A DNA stretch of 64,000 nt from Symsagittifera roscoffensis (taxonomy: Eukaryota > Xenacoelomorpha > Acoela > Convolutidae), in the NCBI RefSeq assembly GCF_963678635.1, contig NC_087063.1, forward strand, positions 33,182,599 to 33,246,598. The letters run 5' to 3'. Positions within the stretch are counted from its first letter, which is position 1. Every line of letters starts with the position of its first letter. Of this stretch, positions 37,399 to 49,547 are shown one piece after another. A program made the translations under genes and the position numbers. The notes beneath the pieces are model-generated. The model made no database searches. It had not been told where the DNA came from and worked only from the letters and a program-made list of their open reading frames with translations.

Positions 37399-37893
37399 CT
37401 AACTTGCGTCCCGATTTGCAGCTCTATTAATCGTCCATCTCCTTAACTCCTCGAGCGTCAGTGGCCGTCCTAAGAGTTTTATCGCTGAAATGATAGAGGA
37501 AGTATTTAACCAGTCCGGATCGAGTACTAATGGTGAAGATGTTGGTTCGGAAGTTTCGGAGGGTAGGTCCGATGGGTGGAATTTGGTAGTGCAGACCTCC
37601 GGGCTGAATGTGACCTTCTTGCTTGATGTACTTTGATTGGCTGCTACAAGGGACTTCGTATCACTCGGGTACTCGAAGCTTTCTTCCAGCAGGTACACTG
37701 TTGTGGGGTGCGATGACGAGGGTGGTGTCAAGGTTGTCAAGTCCACAACGTCAACATGATGGCTCTCCATTTCGATCGAGGTTGCTTCTATCGTTGGGTA
37801 GGCTGGGGGAGTATAAACAGGCCTAGATATTGGCTCGTCAAAGTTTTCGTCAGTTAGGTCTACTACGCTGGTAAACACTCTTTCACCCAGCAT
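37399..37893 (-). pseudogene. Small extra frame at the 3' end of element B
   Basis: A 164-codon open stretch begins within about ten bases of the end of the integrase tail. It is Ser/Thr/Pro/Glu-rich with two VVDLT motifs and a C-terminal KLLGRPLTLEELRRW block. The same sequence lies in copy 1 (28734-29230). Element A has a comparable Ser/Pro-rich region at about 7073-7692. No known domain is recognised. It may be a tail of Pol or an accessory protein. Confidence 0.55.
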
Positions 37894-37902
37894 CTTTGGG
37901 GG

Positions 37903-40330
37903 CTATCTGGATCGCATAGGTCTAGTATTCTGTCGGGTAAAAATCTCAGGTAGTTTCTTCGAGGGCGGTGATTTCAGCGGAGATGACGCTTTCCTCTTAG
38001 CTGTACCGGACAGTTTCGGTTTTTTGTTGATAGGGACAGGGTCCATTTGCTGATTCTCCGCCTCTGACAAAACGACCGGCTCGTCGCTCTTCTCAATCGG
38101 TTCCCCTCCAGGATTTTCCGGAGGAATCGGCGCTTCTTGATTAGCTTTCTCCGCCTCATCATGGCTATCCAAGAGAACCAACTGCGGGGTCACCTGTGGG
38201 TCCACACCATTGTCGCCTGAATCCAGATCGATAAGCGGAATCTTTGTCATCTCTGCTTTCTGTTCGGTCTGATCCGTGAATTCAGCCTTAAGATCTGTTC
38301 GGTCTAATGTTAAATGCTCTTTCGGTTTTACAGGGTCATCTGAGGTGTTGTTCATTAGTTCTTGTAATGGAATTAGGTCGCTAGCATTGTCGTCTGATAA
38401 GTCTTCATTTGGGTGATTCGTCGTTCTAGTTTCGTTTTCACAAATTTTACGGTGGTCGGGTTTGCCCGACGGGCTTGTCTCATGGTCGCTCTCAAGGTCT
38501 AATGCCAATCTTAGTCTTTTACGCTGTTCTTCCTCCTCTCTAAGTAGAATCTCTCTAAAGCTATTCATGGCCGCGTTCCGCCTCGCTATATCGAGCTCTT
38601 CGAATTTTGCCAGAAAATTCCTTTTCTTTTGAGTCGCTCTTGAACTTTTAAAGCCGACATTTCTTTGCGGTTTCGCAGTCTTCCTCAGTCCCTTTGTTGC
38701 GTGGAATTTGACAAGTTGGTCTCTTTTTCTCGGGCTGGGTTTCTTCATAGTGTATTGTCTTTTGATAGCTAAATCAGATTTACGTATTACTTTTCCGTTT
38801 TTTAAGGTAATTGTGTGGTCTGACTCCCTTACAATTTCATCCTTGAGTTCTCTATAGAATGGTTCACTCTTCGATCTTTCTTGAACTTTTCTATTAATAA
38901 TGGTCTTACCCGGCGGGTTGTTCAGCACTGATTACTTTATGCCCAAGGCATCTCGTTTTTCTGCCCGTGAAAGCACTTTTACTGGGGAGCCAGCACTGGT
39001 TGGAACGTATCTCACTGCGTTTGAGATATCATTAGAGGATGATGAGTTTTCGTCTAGGTCTCCGTCTTCTACATCGTCAGGGGCGTCCCAGTCATGTCTT
39101 CGTTCTCGACTCATAAGTTTTCGGCCCTTATCTATGCATAACAAGGTTTTGTTCCAATCAAGGTTATTTGAGGAGGGTGACTTGACCAAATTATGCCAGA
39201 TGGTGTTTGGGGATCTACCAAAGTGTGCTTCAAAGGGAGAACAGTTTAGCGACTGTTGGGTTACCGTTCTTAGGCATTTTATTATCTTCAAAAGTGCAGA
39301 TTCTAACGATAGTTTTGGGCGTTCTTGTGCCATAACCAAGAGCCTTTCCTTAATGGTTCTGATTAAACGCTCAACTAATCCGGTGGCTCTATGGTCACCC
39401 ACTGGGCTAAATATCACTTTTATGTTATGTTCATAGCAAAATGTTCCGACTTTTTTCGAGATAAAACCGGATCCCTGGTCTGTTTTGATAGTTCTAGGTA
39501 TCCCATGAAGAGCTATGTATTTACTAAGGAAGTTTATGATGGATTTTGCCGATTTGCTGGATGTTATTTGAGCAGATGGGAATTTTGAAAATCTATCCAC
39601 GCATACCAATATGTAATTTTTTGTTCCCCATACTAGTGGTAACGGACCGGCGAAATCTAACTCCATTTCTTGGTTTAGTTCTTCGACCGTTGGGAATTTT
39701 CCTAAGGTAATTATGATTTTAAAGAGGTTTCAAGTTTTTACCTGCTTTAACGCATTCGATACAATTTTCGCCGTGGACTTGGATTTCACGAAAGATTTTT
39801 GGCCACCAGATGTATTGAGTTGCCAGACTCTTCATTGCAAACTGGCCTGGGTGAGCCTCGTGTAATCGATGGAGCATTGTCGATCTTAAGCAAGCTGGAA
39901 TAACTAGTCGATTGTCTAGATAATGACATCCTCCGCTAACGTGTAGGTTATTTAAGTACGATTTATAGTAATTTCCCAATTGTAAAATGTCTTGTTTGCG
40001 GTCTTCCTCAGTTGCTCTGATTATCTTTTTCAGTTTAAGATCTTGTTTTGATAATAATGACATGAATTTTGAATCAAATAGTTCTGGCCAAGAGAAAGGG
40101 AATATGTTAACTGTTTTCTTCTTAATAGGTGATCTTTTTACGGGATTCTCCGACGGGTTATTGGTACTTGATGTTAAAGTTTCCATAATTTCATTTGTAG
40201 AATAGTCTTGTTGTTCAGTAGGTTCTAATTGTCCAGCCATATCTTTCATTATTTTAAAATTTTTCGAAAAGTTGTTGATTTTACAGGATGATTCACAATC
40301 TTCTGTACGCGAGTGAGACTTTTGGCACAC
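37903..40330 (-). pseudogene. Element B copy 2 integrase and C-terminal tail
   Basis: The HHCC region is at 39719-40000 and the catalytic core (LDFAGPL, KTDQGSGF, GLVER) is in 38932-39666. A charged tail of about 340 codons (37903-38928) follows, rich in Lys, Glu, Asp and Pro. The tail has no signal peptide or membrane segment, so there is no evidence of an envelope gene. Confidence 0.87.
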
Positions 40331-40366
40331 TGAAATGTTAGAATAGTTAGCTATAGCTTGGAAAGT

Positions 40367-42522
40367 TTAAGCGGCGTTAGCGATTTGTTTCTCACGTTCT
40401 ATTTCTTGACTGGTCATACGATCTGTCGACTGGCCAATCGTACTGCAGTAAGTGACGTCATGTGCTAGGAAATGTTGGGAGAATTTATTTCTTATTTGCG
40501 ACTGCGAATTTCTCGGCATCAAATGATCGAAGCTTAGGAGTGTACTTATATGATTTACCGATGCGATAACGAATTTTTTGTCGTCAAGAGAAACTAGTAC
40601 GGATTCACCCGATGGGTGTCGAGATAGATAATCAACAAATCCCATATCTTTACCCGGTAAATGTTCGACAGTAAAGTCGAATGGCAGTAATTTGTCCGCC
40701 CAACGGGTGAGACGTGATTGAGCCGTTTTAGTATATTTGTCATCTTTCAGTGCTCCTATTAGGGCTTTGTGGTCTGTTAAAATTGAGAATTGTTTGCCCA
40801 ATAGATAATTTTTAAAATGGTCTAATGCCCATACTAGTCCTAGCAATTCAAGTTTGTTGGTACTGTATTTTAACTCGGCTATGTTCAAAAATCTGCTTGC
40901 GAACGCTACCGTCTTCCAATTCCCCCGATGGTCTTGTTCGATGGACGCGCCCAATCCTCTATGTGAGGCATGACATTTCACTCGGGTGTTCAGTTTTACA
41001 TCGAAATGATGGTTCGTTACTGTGTTGCAAATTTCTTTCTTATTTTTTTCAAACGCTTCAGCGTGCACGGTGGACCATTTAAATGGTTTATTTTTCTGCA
41101 TCAGTTCTCTAAACGCTGCTGATAAGGACGCTAAGATTGGTATAAACTTGTTGAACTGATTAATCGATCCCATTAGTGATCTTATATCTTTTATACACTT
41201 TGGTTCTTTCAGGTTTCTGATTGCGTCCAATTTGTGTATTAATAGTGTTGTCCCTTTTGCATCGATTTTAAATCCCAACCATTCTATGTTGTGAGTCAAG
41301 AATGTGCATTTTTCCCATTTTATGGCTAATCCCTCGTCGTCTAACGTTTTTAAAACGTTAATAACTAGCTTTTTCTGTTCATCCTCGCTACCCACGGTGG
41401 CGATTAAGATGTCGTCGAGGTAACAATGGGTATTTGGTAATTTTTTTGTCAGACGGTCCATTATACGTTGAAAATCATTAGGCATATCGCCCAGCCCATA
41501 AAATCCGGTTTTAAAACGGTAGGAGCCCGTTACTTCTCCCCCACGATGTAAAAATTACATTGGTTACTTGCCTTTTTCGAGAGCGGTATTTGGCTATATG
41601 CGTATTTTAGATCAATCGATGAGAACCAAATGTTTCTTTCGCCGTGACCGCTAATCGTTACTGCTACGTTATCAATTAGTTCAAATAGGTTAGGCATTTG
41701 ATATCTATTACGGAATATCTGTTTGTTCAATAGTTTCGAGTTTAGTGCTAACTTAATTGATCTGTCCCTTTTAGCTATAATTACGATAGGGGAGATGAAA
41801 CAATCTTCAGAGCATCTAGACAATTTTTCAATATGCCCGTCTCTTAGGAGTTGGTCGATACATGATTTGACTTTAGGGAGAAGGTGGATCGGAATGCGTT
41901 TTCCCTTTACCTGTATCGGCTTTAATGGTTCGTTAAAATAAGTATTAACTATGAAGTTCTTTGATCTACCGGTTCTTTTTATGAGGCCTGGAAATTGTCT
42001 TGATATGTATGTTTTAAACTCACTTTGTGAAGGTGTCTCTTGGTTATGGTCTTGTTTTCTATCCGATGCAAATCTTATTTGATTAACGTCTATCCCGATG
42101 GGTGATCCTTTCTGAATTTTCCGAGACTCTGACCCGTTGGGTGGAGGTTGTTTCTGGAGTACTACTATTCCCAGATTCGGTAATATATCGTTTCCGAGGA
42201 GATTTCTTTCTGCTCCTTCGGTGATGAAACGTTTCTGACCGCTAGCATCCCAGCCCTTCGATCGAATTCTCTTTCGAACTCTTCCAATAATGTTGATTGT
42301 GCTTCCGAAACCTTGATACGCCTTCTTTGTTATTTCATCCACAGGTTCTAACTTTAAGAATCTATCTCGTATCTTCAGTTCAAGTATTAGGTCTTTTTTC
42401 ATGAATGAAACTGGGCTTGCTGAGTCAATCTGGATTTCAGTACAGTAAGGGTTGAAATTTCCCAAAGATACCTTCAACGTCTTCTTTAATTCTAGTCCTT
42501 CGTGGTTAAATACAGTTCTCAC
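40367..42522 (-). pseudogene. Element B copy 2 protease, reverse transcriptase and RNase H
   Basis: A protease-like IDSASPVSF lies near 42420 with LLGNDIL downstream. Reverse transcriptase motifs are FISPIVIIAKRD, SSIDLKYAYSQIPL and CYLDDILIAT (the catalytic YxDD). RNase H motifs are GLGASIEQ, LELLGLVWALDHFKNYLLG and LTDHKAL, then a DYLSRHPSG linker typical of this family. Fossil, but motif content is good. Confidence 0.9.
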
Positions 42523-42529
42523 TCCACGT

Positions 42530-43616
42530 TCTTGTCTTCTACTGCATTTATTTGGCTGTCCGTGTCCACCGCTAGAACTAGGAAGTCGTCCAAGTTGACT
42601 TCAAATCCGGGATTTTCCTGCGTGTTAGCCCGGGTATTTTCGTTTTCCTGGGGTATTTGATTTTGTTCGACAATGTTTGTTTGTGTCCTTGCTGAACTCC
42701 TGCAATGTTTAGCAAAGTGACCTTTACGTCCGCATGTATTGCAATTCCTGTCTCTGGCCGGGCATGTAGTTAAGTGTCCTTTTTTGAACTGCTGGCCACA
42801 GTTGCGGCACTTGTTGGTTTCGACAATGTTTAGGGTTGGTTCATTCTTTACGTATTGAGGTCTCTGTACCGCATTATAGGTTGGGAATTTTAGGTACTGT
42901 TGGTGGATTTTAGTGCCTTTCTCGTGAACTAATACATACGATAGTACATTTTCTGGGGTCAAGTATTCTATACATAGTTTCTTTTGAATCTCGACGTTTC
43001 ACATATTTGTGATGAAAATGTCTCTGACTAATTCTGACTCGATTTTCCCCAGTTTGCAGTTTTTTGCCAATTCGTAAAGTGTTTCGTGGAATTTCTCTAA
43101 AGACTCATGTTCTGTCTGTCTTCGGCCAGAAAATTTTAATCTTTCGTATGTTAGATTTGTAGAGACCGTAAAAGTAGTTTTGAGTAATTCCCAGAATTCG
43201 GCAAAATTAATGTCCAAAATTCTTTTACCAGGATTTTTATGTGAAAAGCATTTCTGTCCTTCTTTTCCGAGTGCTAGGTATAACTGTGATTTTAATTTCT
43301 TGTCAATATCTCCGATTTGAAGTCCGTTGAATTTTGCGTTGTCTTCTGCCCTTCTCCTTCTCAATTCTTCGTTGTAGTTTTGTATAGCTATTCGGTGGTG
43401 TTTTTCTTTTCGACCCGACGGTGGTTCTGCCATGGGGTAAACTAGTTCAGTTCTTACCGGTGGGTTGATTACATCTTCGATGTCTACGGAATCCTTCGCG
43501 ATAATTGTTAGTTGAAACTTTTCTGACCACCTTTCCCAATCGTGTTAGTTTTCGTTCGATGAGTTATTCCAAAAAAACTCTAGTCCTCGTAGGTTCGACT
43601 CGTTTGACTGCGCCAT
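42530..43616 (-). pseudogene. Element B copy 2 gag region
   Basis: Begins Met-Ala-Gln-Ser at the LTR edge. An F/W-containing N-terminal block is followed by a capsid-like helical region (LYLALGKEGQKCF, W.LLKTTF) and two zinc knuckles (CRNCGQQFKKGHLTTC and CNTCGRKGHFAKHC). The order and spacing are those of a Gypsy nucleocapsid. Fossil. Confidence 0.82.
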
Positions 43617-43947
43617 GTTAAAAAATTAGGATAAAACGTTGGGTTGAATAAGACGGTATAACTTAAACTAACACTTGTTTAAGACGAGGTTGTTTAAGAT
43701 TCCTACAAGGTAGTTGTAGGCTTTTATCTAAGACTAAATAAAAGACTGTGGTATCTAACTAAAGTAAGAGATGTTAAAAAGGTTGAATTGGTTTCAGATG
43801 ATTTGTTGCATATCTCAATTGATAGTGAACAAACTCCAAATCTACCAAAAGCCGTTGCGCTTTTGGCAGGTGTTTTATAAATTGGTATGGTAAAAGGTCA
43901 CAACTAAGTATAACTCAAAGGTTAAACGGTCAACATCATATAACTCA
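43616..43947 (-). repeat. Element B copy 2 5' LTR
   Basis: 332 bp against 301 bp for its partner. The extra length is a single 31-base segment near 43830-43860 that neither 3' LTR carries. The inner edge abuts TGGCGCAGTC, and the last LTR base forms the A of the Gag ATG. Confidence 0.9.
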
Positions 43948-44866
43948 TTTTACAAAAAGGAATCCTATTCTTCAAATTGCTGTAACAAACATCACACTCC
44001 GGTAGTTGTTGGAATGTAACGTTTCATCACACTGGTTTTCTTAGCTTTGACAAGCGAGTGTAAAATATTTGCTCTACCAAAAAAATTCAGAGGCTAATTT
44101 TCCGGATACTGAATGTCCCTGCGAGAAAATAAAATCGTCGGATGAAAGTTACCCAGTGGAAAAAAGCCCTAAATCTTTTAGCAGAAACACTTCAGTCCAA
44201 AAAAAAACCAATGCACAATAAAATTTTTGCTTGTCAAACGAACATTTTAGACCAAGTTAAAAAAACGACAGAAAACAAGTAAGACGAAGAAAAGAGAGAA
44301 AAAAACCGAAATTAAATTAGAATTTTTCAAGACCTATAAAAACTGAGTAGGTCTCCCTCAACCTCAAAATAACAGGTACACGCAGTTTTTTATGCTGCTC
44401 GAGAGATGCAATATCAGGCCATTAAAACAATACTAGGTAGGCCGAAACCAAATAAAGCGAAAGAAGGGGAGGAAAAAATCAAAAATGACGAAAGAAACTT
44501 GATATGAGGCAAAAAACATGATTAAAATTTTTAAAGGAAAATGTGCAATAATCAAAGACGGAACCAAAGAGAAGTTACGTGTCACTTTCACTTGGAACAT
44601 CACAAAATAAGGTCACTAAGCAAAAAAATATAAGCCGAAATCACTGGGACAGACAAAAAAAAACAAGAAAAAAATTATAAACAAATAAAGAACTTACAAA
44701 CAGCAAAAGTAAAATCAAACGCTAAGAGAAACTACAACATTGAATGCGCATAGCTAGAAAAAATAATACTGCTTGTGGCAACTAGGCCGACAAAACAAAA
44801 GCTGACAAAAACGGCTAATAATTTTTTAAATCAGATTGTTTCCCGTACGCAAAAAAAACACAGGTC

Positions 44867-44940
44867 TCCGTCAGATGCGAACTCAGGATCTTTGCAGTAC
44901 CAGGCAATTTTGTTGCCTCTAGACTCATTGGGCTGCGACC
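44867..44940 (-). ncRNA. tRNA-like relic (possible SINE head)
   Basis: Read on the minus strand, an A-box-like CAGCCCAATGAG is followed by a possible anticodon arm and a B-box-like GAGTTCGCATC at tRNA-like spacing. T-stem and acceptor pairing are poor, so this is not a working tRNA gene. A second, partial copy lies at 49548-49605. It could be a tRNA-derived SINE head within the repeat array. Confidence 0.35.
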
Positions 44941-45914
44941 ACTTAGAAATTGAAAGGGGTCGTGAAAGCTCAGAAAGTAACTCTAGAGATGAGTCCAGAA
45001 GTACACCAGAGATGAGTTCTGTGGACAAATTATTTACGAGAAAACATGTCTAGTTTTTGATTGCATGTCTTTGCTATCGCAAGGGTTAAGTCTGTATAAA
45101 ACCGGTCACTGTTGAAACCAAATACTGATAGAGTTTTGGTGCATTTCTGTAGATAGTGCATCTAGTTACTGATTTTTTTTTGAATTCTTAGAAAGTCAGT
45201 GGACGCGTCTGTATCTTCCTCATCCTCGATATATTCGTCTTAGTATTCTTTGCTTCACTTTTATTGAAACTACATCGTTCATTCAGAATGCTTAAAATTG
45301 TTTAAAAAGTTTTTTGATGTTATTTCCAATTTTGAGAAAACGGATTGCTTCTTTGTTTTATTTTTATCAGCAAAGTTTTATTTTTAAAGTTGCAACGAAC
45401 TCAATAACTAGAGTTTATGGATCTTTTTTACACAAAATGAATGTTTGTCCAGAGGACTGGATGAGATTGACGCCGACATATTTTCATGCTTCACAATCCC
45501 AAGATGAATGTTGGTGGGGGTTTCAACTCTTCACTCGGTACGCAAACTGACTCAAAGTCAATTGTGACGACACTTTTGGCTTGTAAAATAAAGCATAGAA
45601 TTTACTGGCATCAACCCCAACAATCAACTTACACAATTGGTTTCAGTTTTTGATTAAACGTCTTATTTGCAACCGACTTTTTTATGAATCACTACAACTC
45701 GAGAAGCAGGGTTAAAGTATAAATTCTGAACTGTCGAGACAAACTTTTAATTATTTCGATCGTGTGCAGCTGAGTTTAAACATTTCAGTCCCTTTATATT
45801 TAAAAAAAATTGATCTTTGTCAGCATAGTCTCAAAAAGTGGAACTGCGTCTTTTTTTGTTATACTATTGTTGAAAACCTCCAATTGTGTTCGTTATTTTA
45901 CCATTTTAGCCAGT

Positions 45915-46015
45915 ACTGTAAAAGCAGTCTGTTTGTTTTATTGTTTGCTCTCTAAGTAAGTCAATTTTTTGAAGTCATTGGAAATCATCATAATTTTTAT
46001 CGAGAGGGTTGGAAT
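45915..46015 (+). repeat. 101-bp perfect direct repeat, first copy
   Basis: Identical over 101 bases to 47287-47387. It stands out because surrounding members of the family are only loosely similar, which implies a recent copying or conversion event. Confidence 0.85.
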
Positions 46016-46050
46016 TCTTCAGCTTGCTGCAAAAAAAAAACATCATACAC

Positions 46051-47150
46051 CGGTAGTTGTTGGAATGCATCATTCCATCGCACTGGTTTTCTAAGCATAC
46101 AGAAACGAGTCTAAAAAATTCCCCGCCAACAAATTTTTGAAGATAATTGTCCAGAAGCTCAATGTCCCCATATTTCGAGAAAACAAAATCGTTGGCTTTC
46201 TTGAAAACTGATGTTCAATTTTTTTTTGATAGGGTAGAGAATGAGAATTAAGCATCCGAAAAGAACTTAACCAGCGGACATTCTTTAAACAGACATCTTT
46301 TGGCCGAAAAAAAACAACGAGACAAGACTGATAAAAGATAACAATTCTCCTCGCGCTTCATGCACAAACAACGGTGCTGGAATGTATCCTTTCACCGCAC
46401 TGGCTTTCTAAACTTACAGAAACGAGACGAAAGTAGTTCCCGCCTGAAAAATGTCGCAGCTAAATGCCCAAATATTCAATGTTCCCACATTTCGCGCAAA
46501 CAAAATGTTGACTTTCTTGATCACTGAGGTTCAGTTTTTTTTCGTTGTAGGAGTAGAGACTGAGATAAGGTTTAACAACTTGTTGAAGCTGAGCTTCGCA
46601 TTTTTTGCAAAAAAAACTTTATTCAGGGCAATTGAATGACAAATAAGCATCGGAAAATACTTTACCAACAAGTAGAAAAAAGCCGAAATCAACTTAGCAG
46701 ACACCCTTTTGGTCAAAAACATTAACAAGACTTAAGACTTATAAAAGATAACAAGTCTCCTTGCCCTCATCACCTTTAAAACGGTAGTTGCTGGAATGTA
46801 TCCTTTCATCGCACTGGCTTTCTAAACTTTTAGAATCGAGTCTAAAGTGGTTACCACACGGAAAAACATCAGAAGCTAACTACTCAGAAACTCAATGTTT
46901 CCATTTTCCAAAAAAAAAAGTTCTTAGCTTTCTTCATAAGTGAGGTTCAATTTTTTTCCGTTGATAAGGTAGGGAATGAAAAATGATTTAACAGTGGCAA
47001 AGTTAAGCTTCGCAACCTTTGCAAAACCAAATTTATACATCCAATTGAATGAGAATTAAGCATCGAAAAAAATACCAAGTGATAAAAAAGCCGAAACAAA
47101 CTTACCATACACCCGTTTGGCCGAAAAAAGTCAACGACACTTAAGATTTA
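46051..47150. repeat. Local tandem array of about 320-415-bp units
   Basis: Three successive diverged units start at about 46051, 46371 and 46785. Each runs from the GGTAGTTGTTGGAATG-type block through TTTCTAA..TT..GAA.CGAGTC and a GTTCAATTTTTTT block to a GACTTATAAAAGATAACAA-like end. Confidence 0.65.
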
Positions 47151-47286
47151 TAAATAAAAGCGTCCACCAAACTGCATGAAAGTGACACTGTTATTTCTTC
47201 CCGGTTCTGAATCCCATGATTTTTGTTTGTGTGGGTTTCAACTCATCACTCGGTACCCAAACTAACCTATAGTCAAAAATGGCAGC

Positions 47287-47387
47287 ACTGTAAAAGCAGT
47301 CTGTTTGTTTTATTGTTTGCTCTCTAAGTAAGTCAATTTTTTGAAGTCATTGGAAATCATCATAATTTTTATCGAGAGGGTTGGAAT
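47287..47387 (+). repeat. 101-bp perfect direct repeat, second copy
   Basis: Identical over 101 bases to 45915-46015, in the same orientation, 1372 bases away. Confidence 0.85.
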
Positions 47388-49547
47388 CAAGACTAACAAT
47401 GAGTTTACACAAGTAGCTTCACATTTTGATCAGTTGTCGTATATGCAAAAGTTTTTTTTTCTTGAGAGAAAGTTTAAAGAAACAACAATCAAATGTTTCA
47501 GTATTTTTTCGAACAAGTCACTCTAGTTTGAGAAAAAGGGAGAGAGTATTAAGTTCAATTCCATTCTCTAGACAATAAATTGTTAATTGCGTTAGTATGC
47601 AGTTGAGTTTCACCAATTCTGATATCTTTTCATAAGCATTTTTTGCCTAGTTTAAAAAAAAGAATTTGTAGAAAACTGCAAAATGTGGTCAAGTTTTTCT
47701 TTTCCGAGATAGTTTTTGGGTAGTTTTATTTGACCGGTTCGGTAAAAAGTGTCTGTTTTTTCGTTACTTGCTCTGCAAAAAACCCAGTTTGTGACGCCTC
47801 AGAAAATCATCAAACTTTTTATCGAGAGGGTTGCTTCTCTTCAACTTGCTGTAGAAATCATCCATCAGTGGTCTTTGTTGAAGTGTATCCTTTCATCTCA
47901 TTGACTTTGTACGCTTTCAGACACGCGTTTTAAAAAGTTGCCCACAAAGAAATTTCAAAAACTAATTGTCCAGAAGCTGAATGTCCCCATCTTTCAAGGA
48001 AACTAACTTTTGTTCTTCTTGATAACTGAGGTTCAAATGCTATTTCGTTGAAAAGGTAGGAATTGATATATGATTTAACACAGTGGCTACGCTGAGCTTC
48101 GCACTACTTGCAAAACAATATTTATACAGGGCAATTGATTGAGAATTGAGCATTGGAAAAATTACCCAGCTGTAACAAATCGAACTTAACTAAGCAGACA
48201 CCTTTTTCGCCGAAAAAATCAACTGATAAAAAATAACAAGCGCCCTTGCCCTCAACACACATACATCGGTAGTTGTTGGAAAGAATATTTATTGCACTGG
48301 CTTTCTAAACTTTCAGAAACGAGTCTAAAATAGTTACCACACCAAAACACTTCAAAAGCTAATTGTCCAGAAGCTCATAGTCGTTCTGTAGACGAATATT
48401 TGTTTATTGCTGTAGTGTTCAGTCGATTTTTAGCATTTTTGTTCTTTTTTCACGATAAAACTTGAACAATTTGTGCATAGATTCAAGAAATGAAACAACG
48501 TCTTTGATGTTATTTCACTGTAGAAAACCGCAAATTGTGGTAATGTTTTTTCTGTTATCAGATAGATTTTGGGAGTTGTAGCCGGCCAATTCGAAAAAAA
48601 AACATCTTTTTTTTTATTTCTTGCTCTACAAGTAAGCGAACTTTGTGAAGCCTCTGAAAATCATAATAGTTCTTAACGAGAAGGTTGCTACTCTTTAACT
48701 TGCTGTAAAAATCATCAAGACGCTGAGCCATTCACCACTTGCTCAAAAAACATTTTTACAGGGCAATTAAAAGTGAACTTAGCAGCGGAAGAAATTTAAC
48801 CGAGCGGTAACAAAGCCGAAAACAACCTATCAGACAACCTTTAGGCCAAAAAAAAGTCAACGAGCTTTAAAACTTATAAAAATTAAAAATTCTCCTTTTT
48901 TTCAACACCTGCAAAAAAACTCTCCTTGCTTGTCAAATGAACGAATATGAGGCCACTAAGCCGATATAATAGAGGCGAAAAAACTTATGGCGAACCAATT
49001 AGGACGAGAAAAAAAATCAAAAGAAAAGCCGCAAACCAATTCCCAATTTTTAGGACTAATAAAAAATGAATAACATCATCGCTGGTCGAGGAATGCAATA
49101 ACAGGCGATTAAATCGATATACTATAGTTCGAAAGCACTTAAAGCGCAAAATGGAACTCAAAATCAAAAACGCCGCAAAAGAAGTAATGAAAAAGTAAAG
49201 AAAAAATCGAATTATATTTTTTATAAGATTTCAGCAAAATGTGCTATCCAGATGTGAGCATAAAATCATCTTTTCACTTTTACATTGAACAACTCAAAAT
49301 GAGGTCAACAATCTGATGAAACTTCAAAATGAGGACAATAAGATCAAAATGAATCACACAGAAAAAGAAACTTAAAAAAGAAGAAAACACAAATATCCAG
49401 AAATTACAGACAGCAAAATAAATCAAACACAAAAAAATACACTGTAAAATTTGCTGCATAGAAACAAAAATACTATGCGATATGAAAAAGAGGTCAAAAA
49501 AACATAAGCAGAAAAAAATATGCTGACAATTATTTTAAACGAAATAT

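Larger units (their letters stand above)
34250..43064. repeat. 8.8-kb duplicated unit, copy 2
   Basis: Same content and order as copy 1, slightly longer. The sequence continues past the end of the homology into the rest of gag and the 5' LTR of element B. The two units are in direct orientation and almost adjacent. Confidence 0.9.
36545..43947 (-). mobile_element. Element B copy 2: Gypsy-type LTR retrotransposon with both LTRs
   Basis: 7.4 kb, LTRs at 36545-36845 and 43616-43947. Minus-strand parts are: gag 42530-43616 with zinc knuckles 42698-42809 (C-x2-C-x7-H-x3-C and C-x2-C-x4-H-x4-C); protease near 42420; reverse transcriptase about 41050-41950 with YLDD; RNase H about 40560-41050; integrase 38932-40300; charged tail 37903-38928; small extra frame 37399-37893. 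The primer-binding site is TGGCGCAGTC and the purine tract GGGGAATAAAAAA. The LTRs differ at about 7 of 301 compared positions (about 2%), so it is the youngest element here. It has about half a dozen breaks. No clear target duplication was found. Confidence 0.92.

Noticed and set aside
37903-38928. Charged tail after the element B integrase as an envelope gene
   Set aside because: It has no signal peptide, membrane segment or cysteine pattern, and fits an extended integrase C-terminus better.
36545-43947. A 5-bp target duplication for element B copy 2
   Set aside because: The bases flanking the two LTRs (AAGAG and TTTTA) do not match, and shifting the LTR edge did not give a convincing pair.
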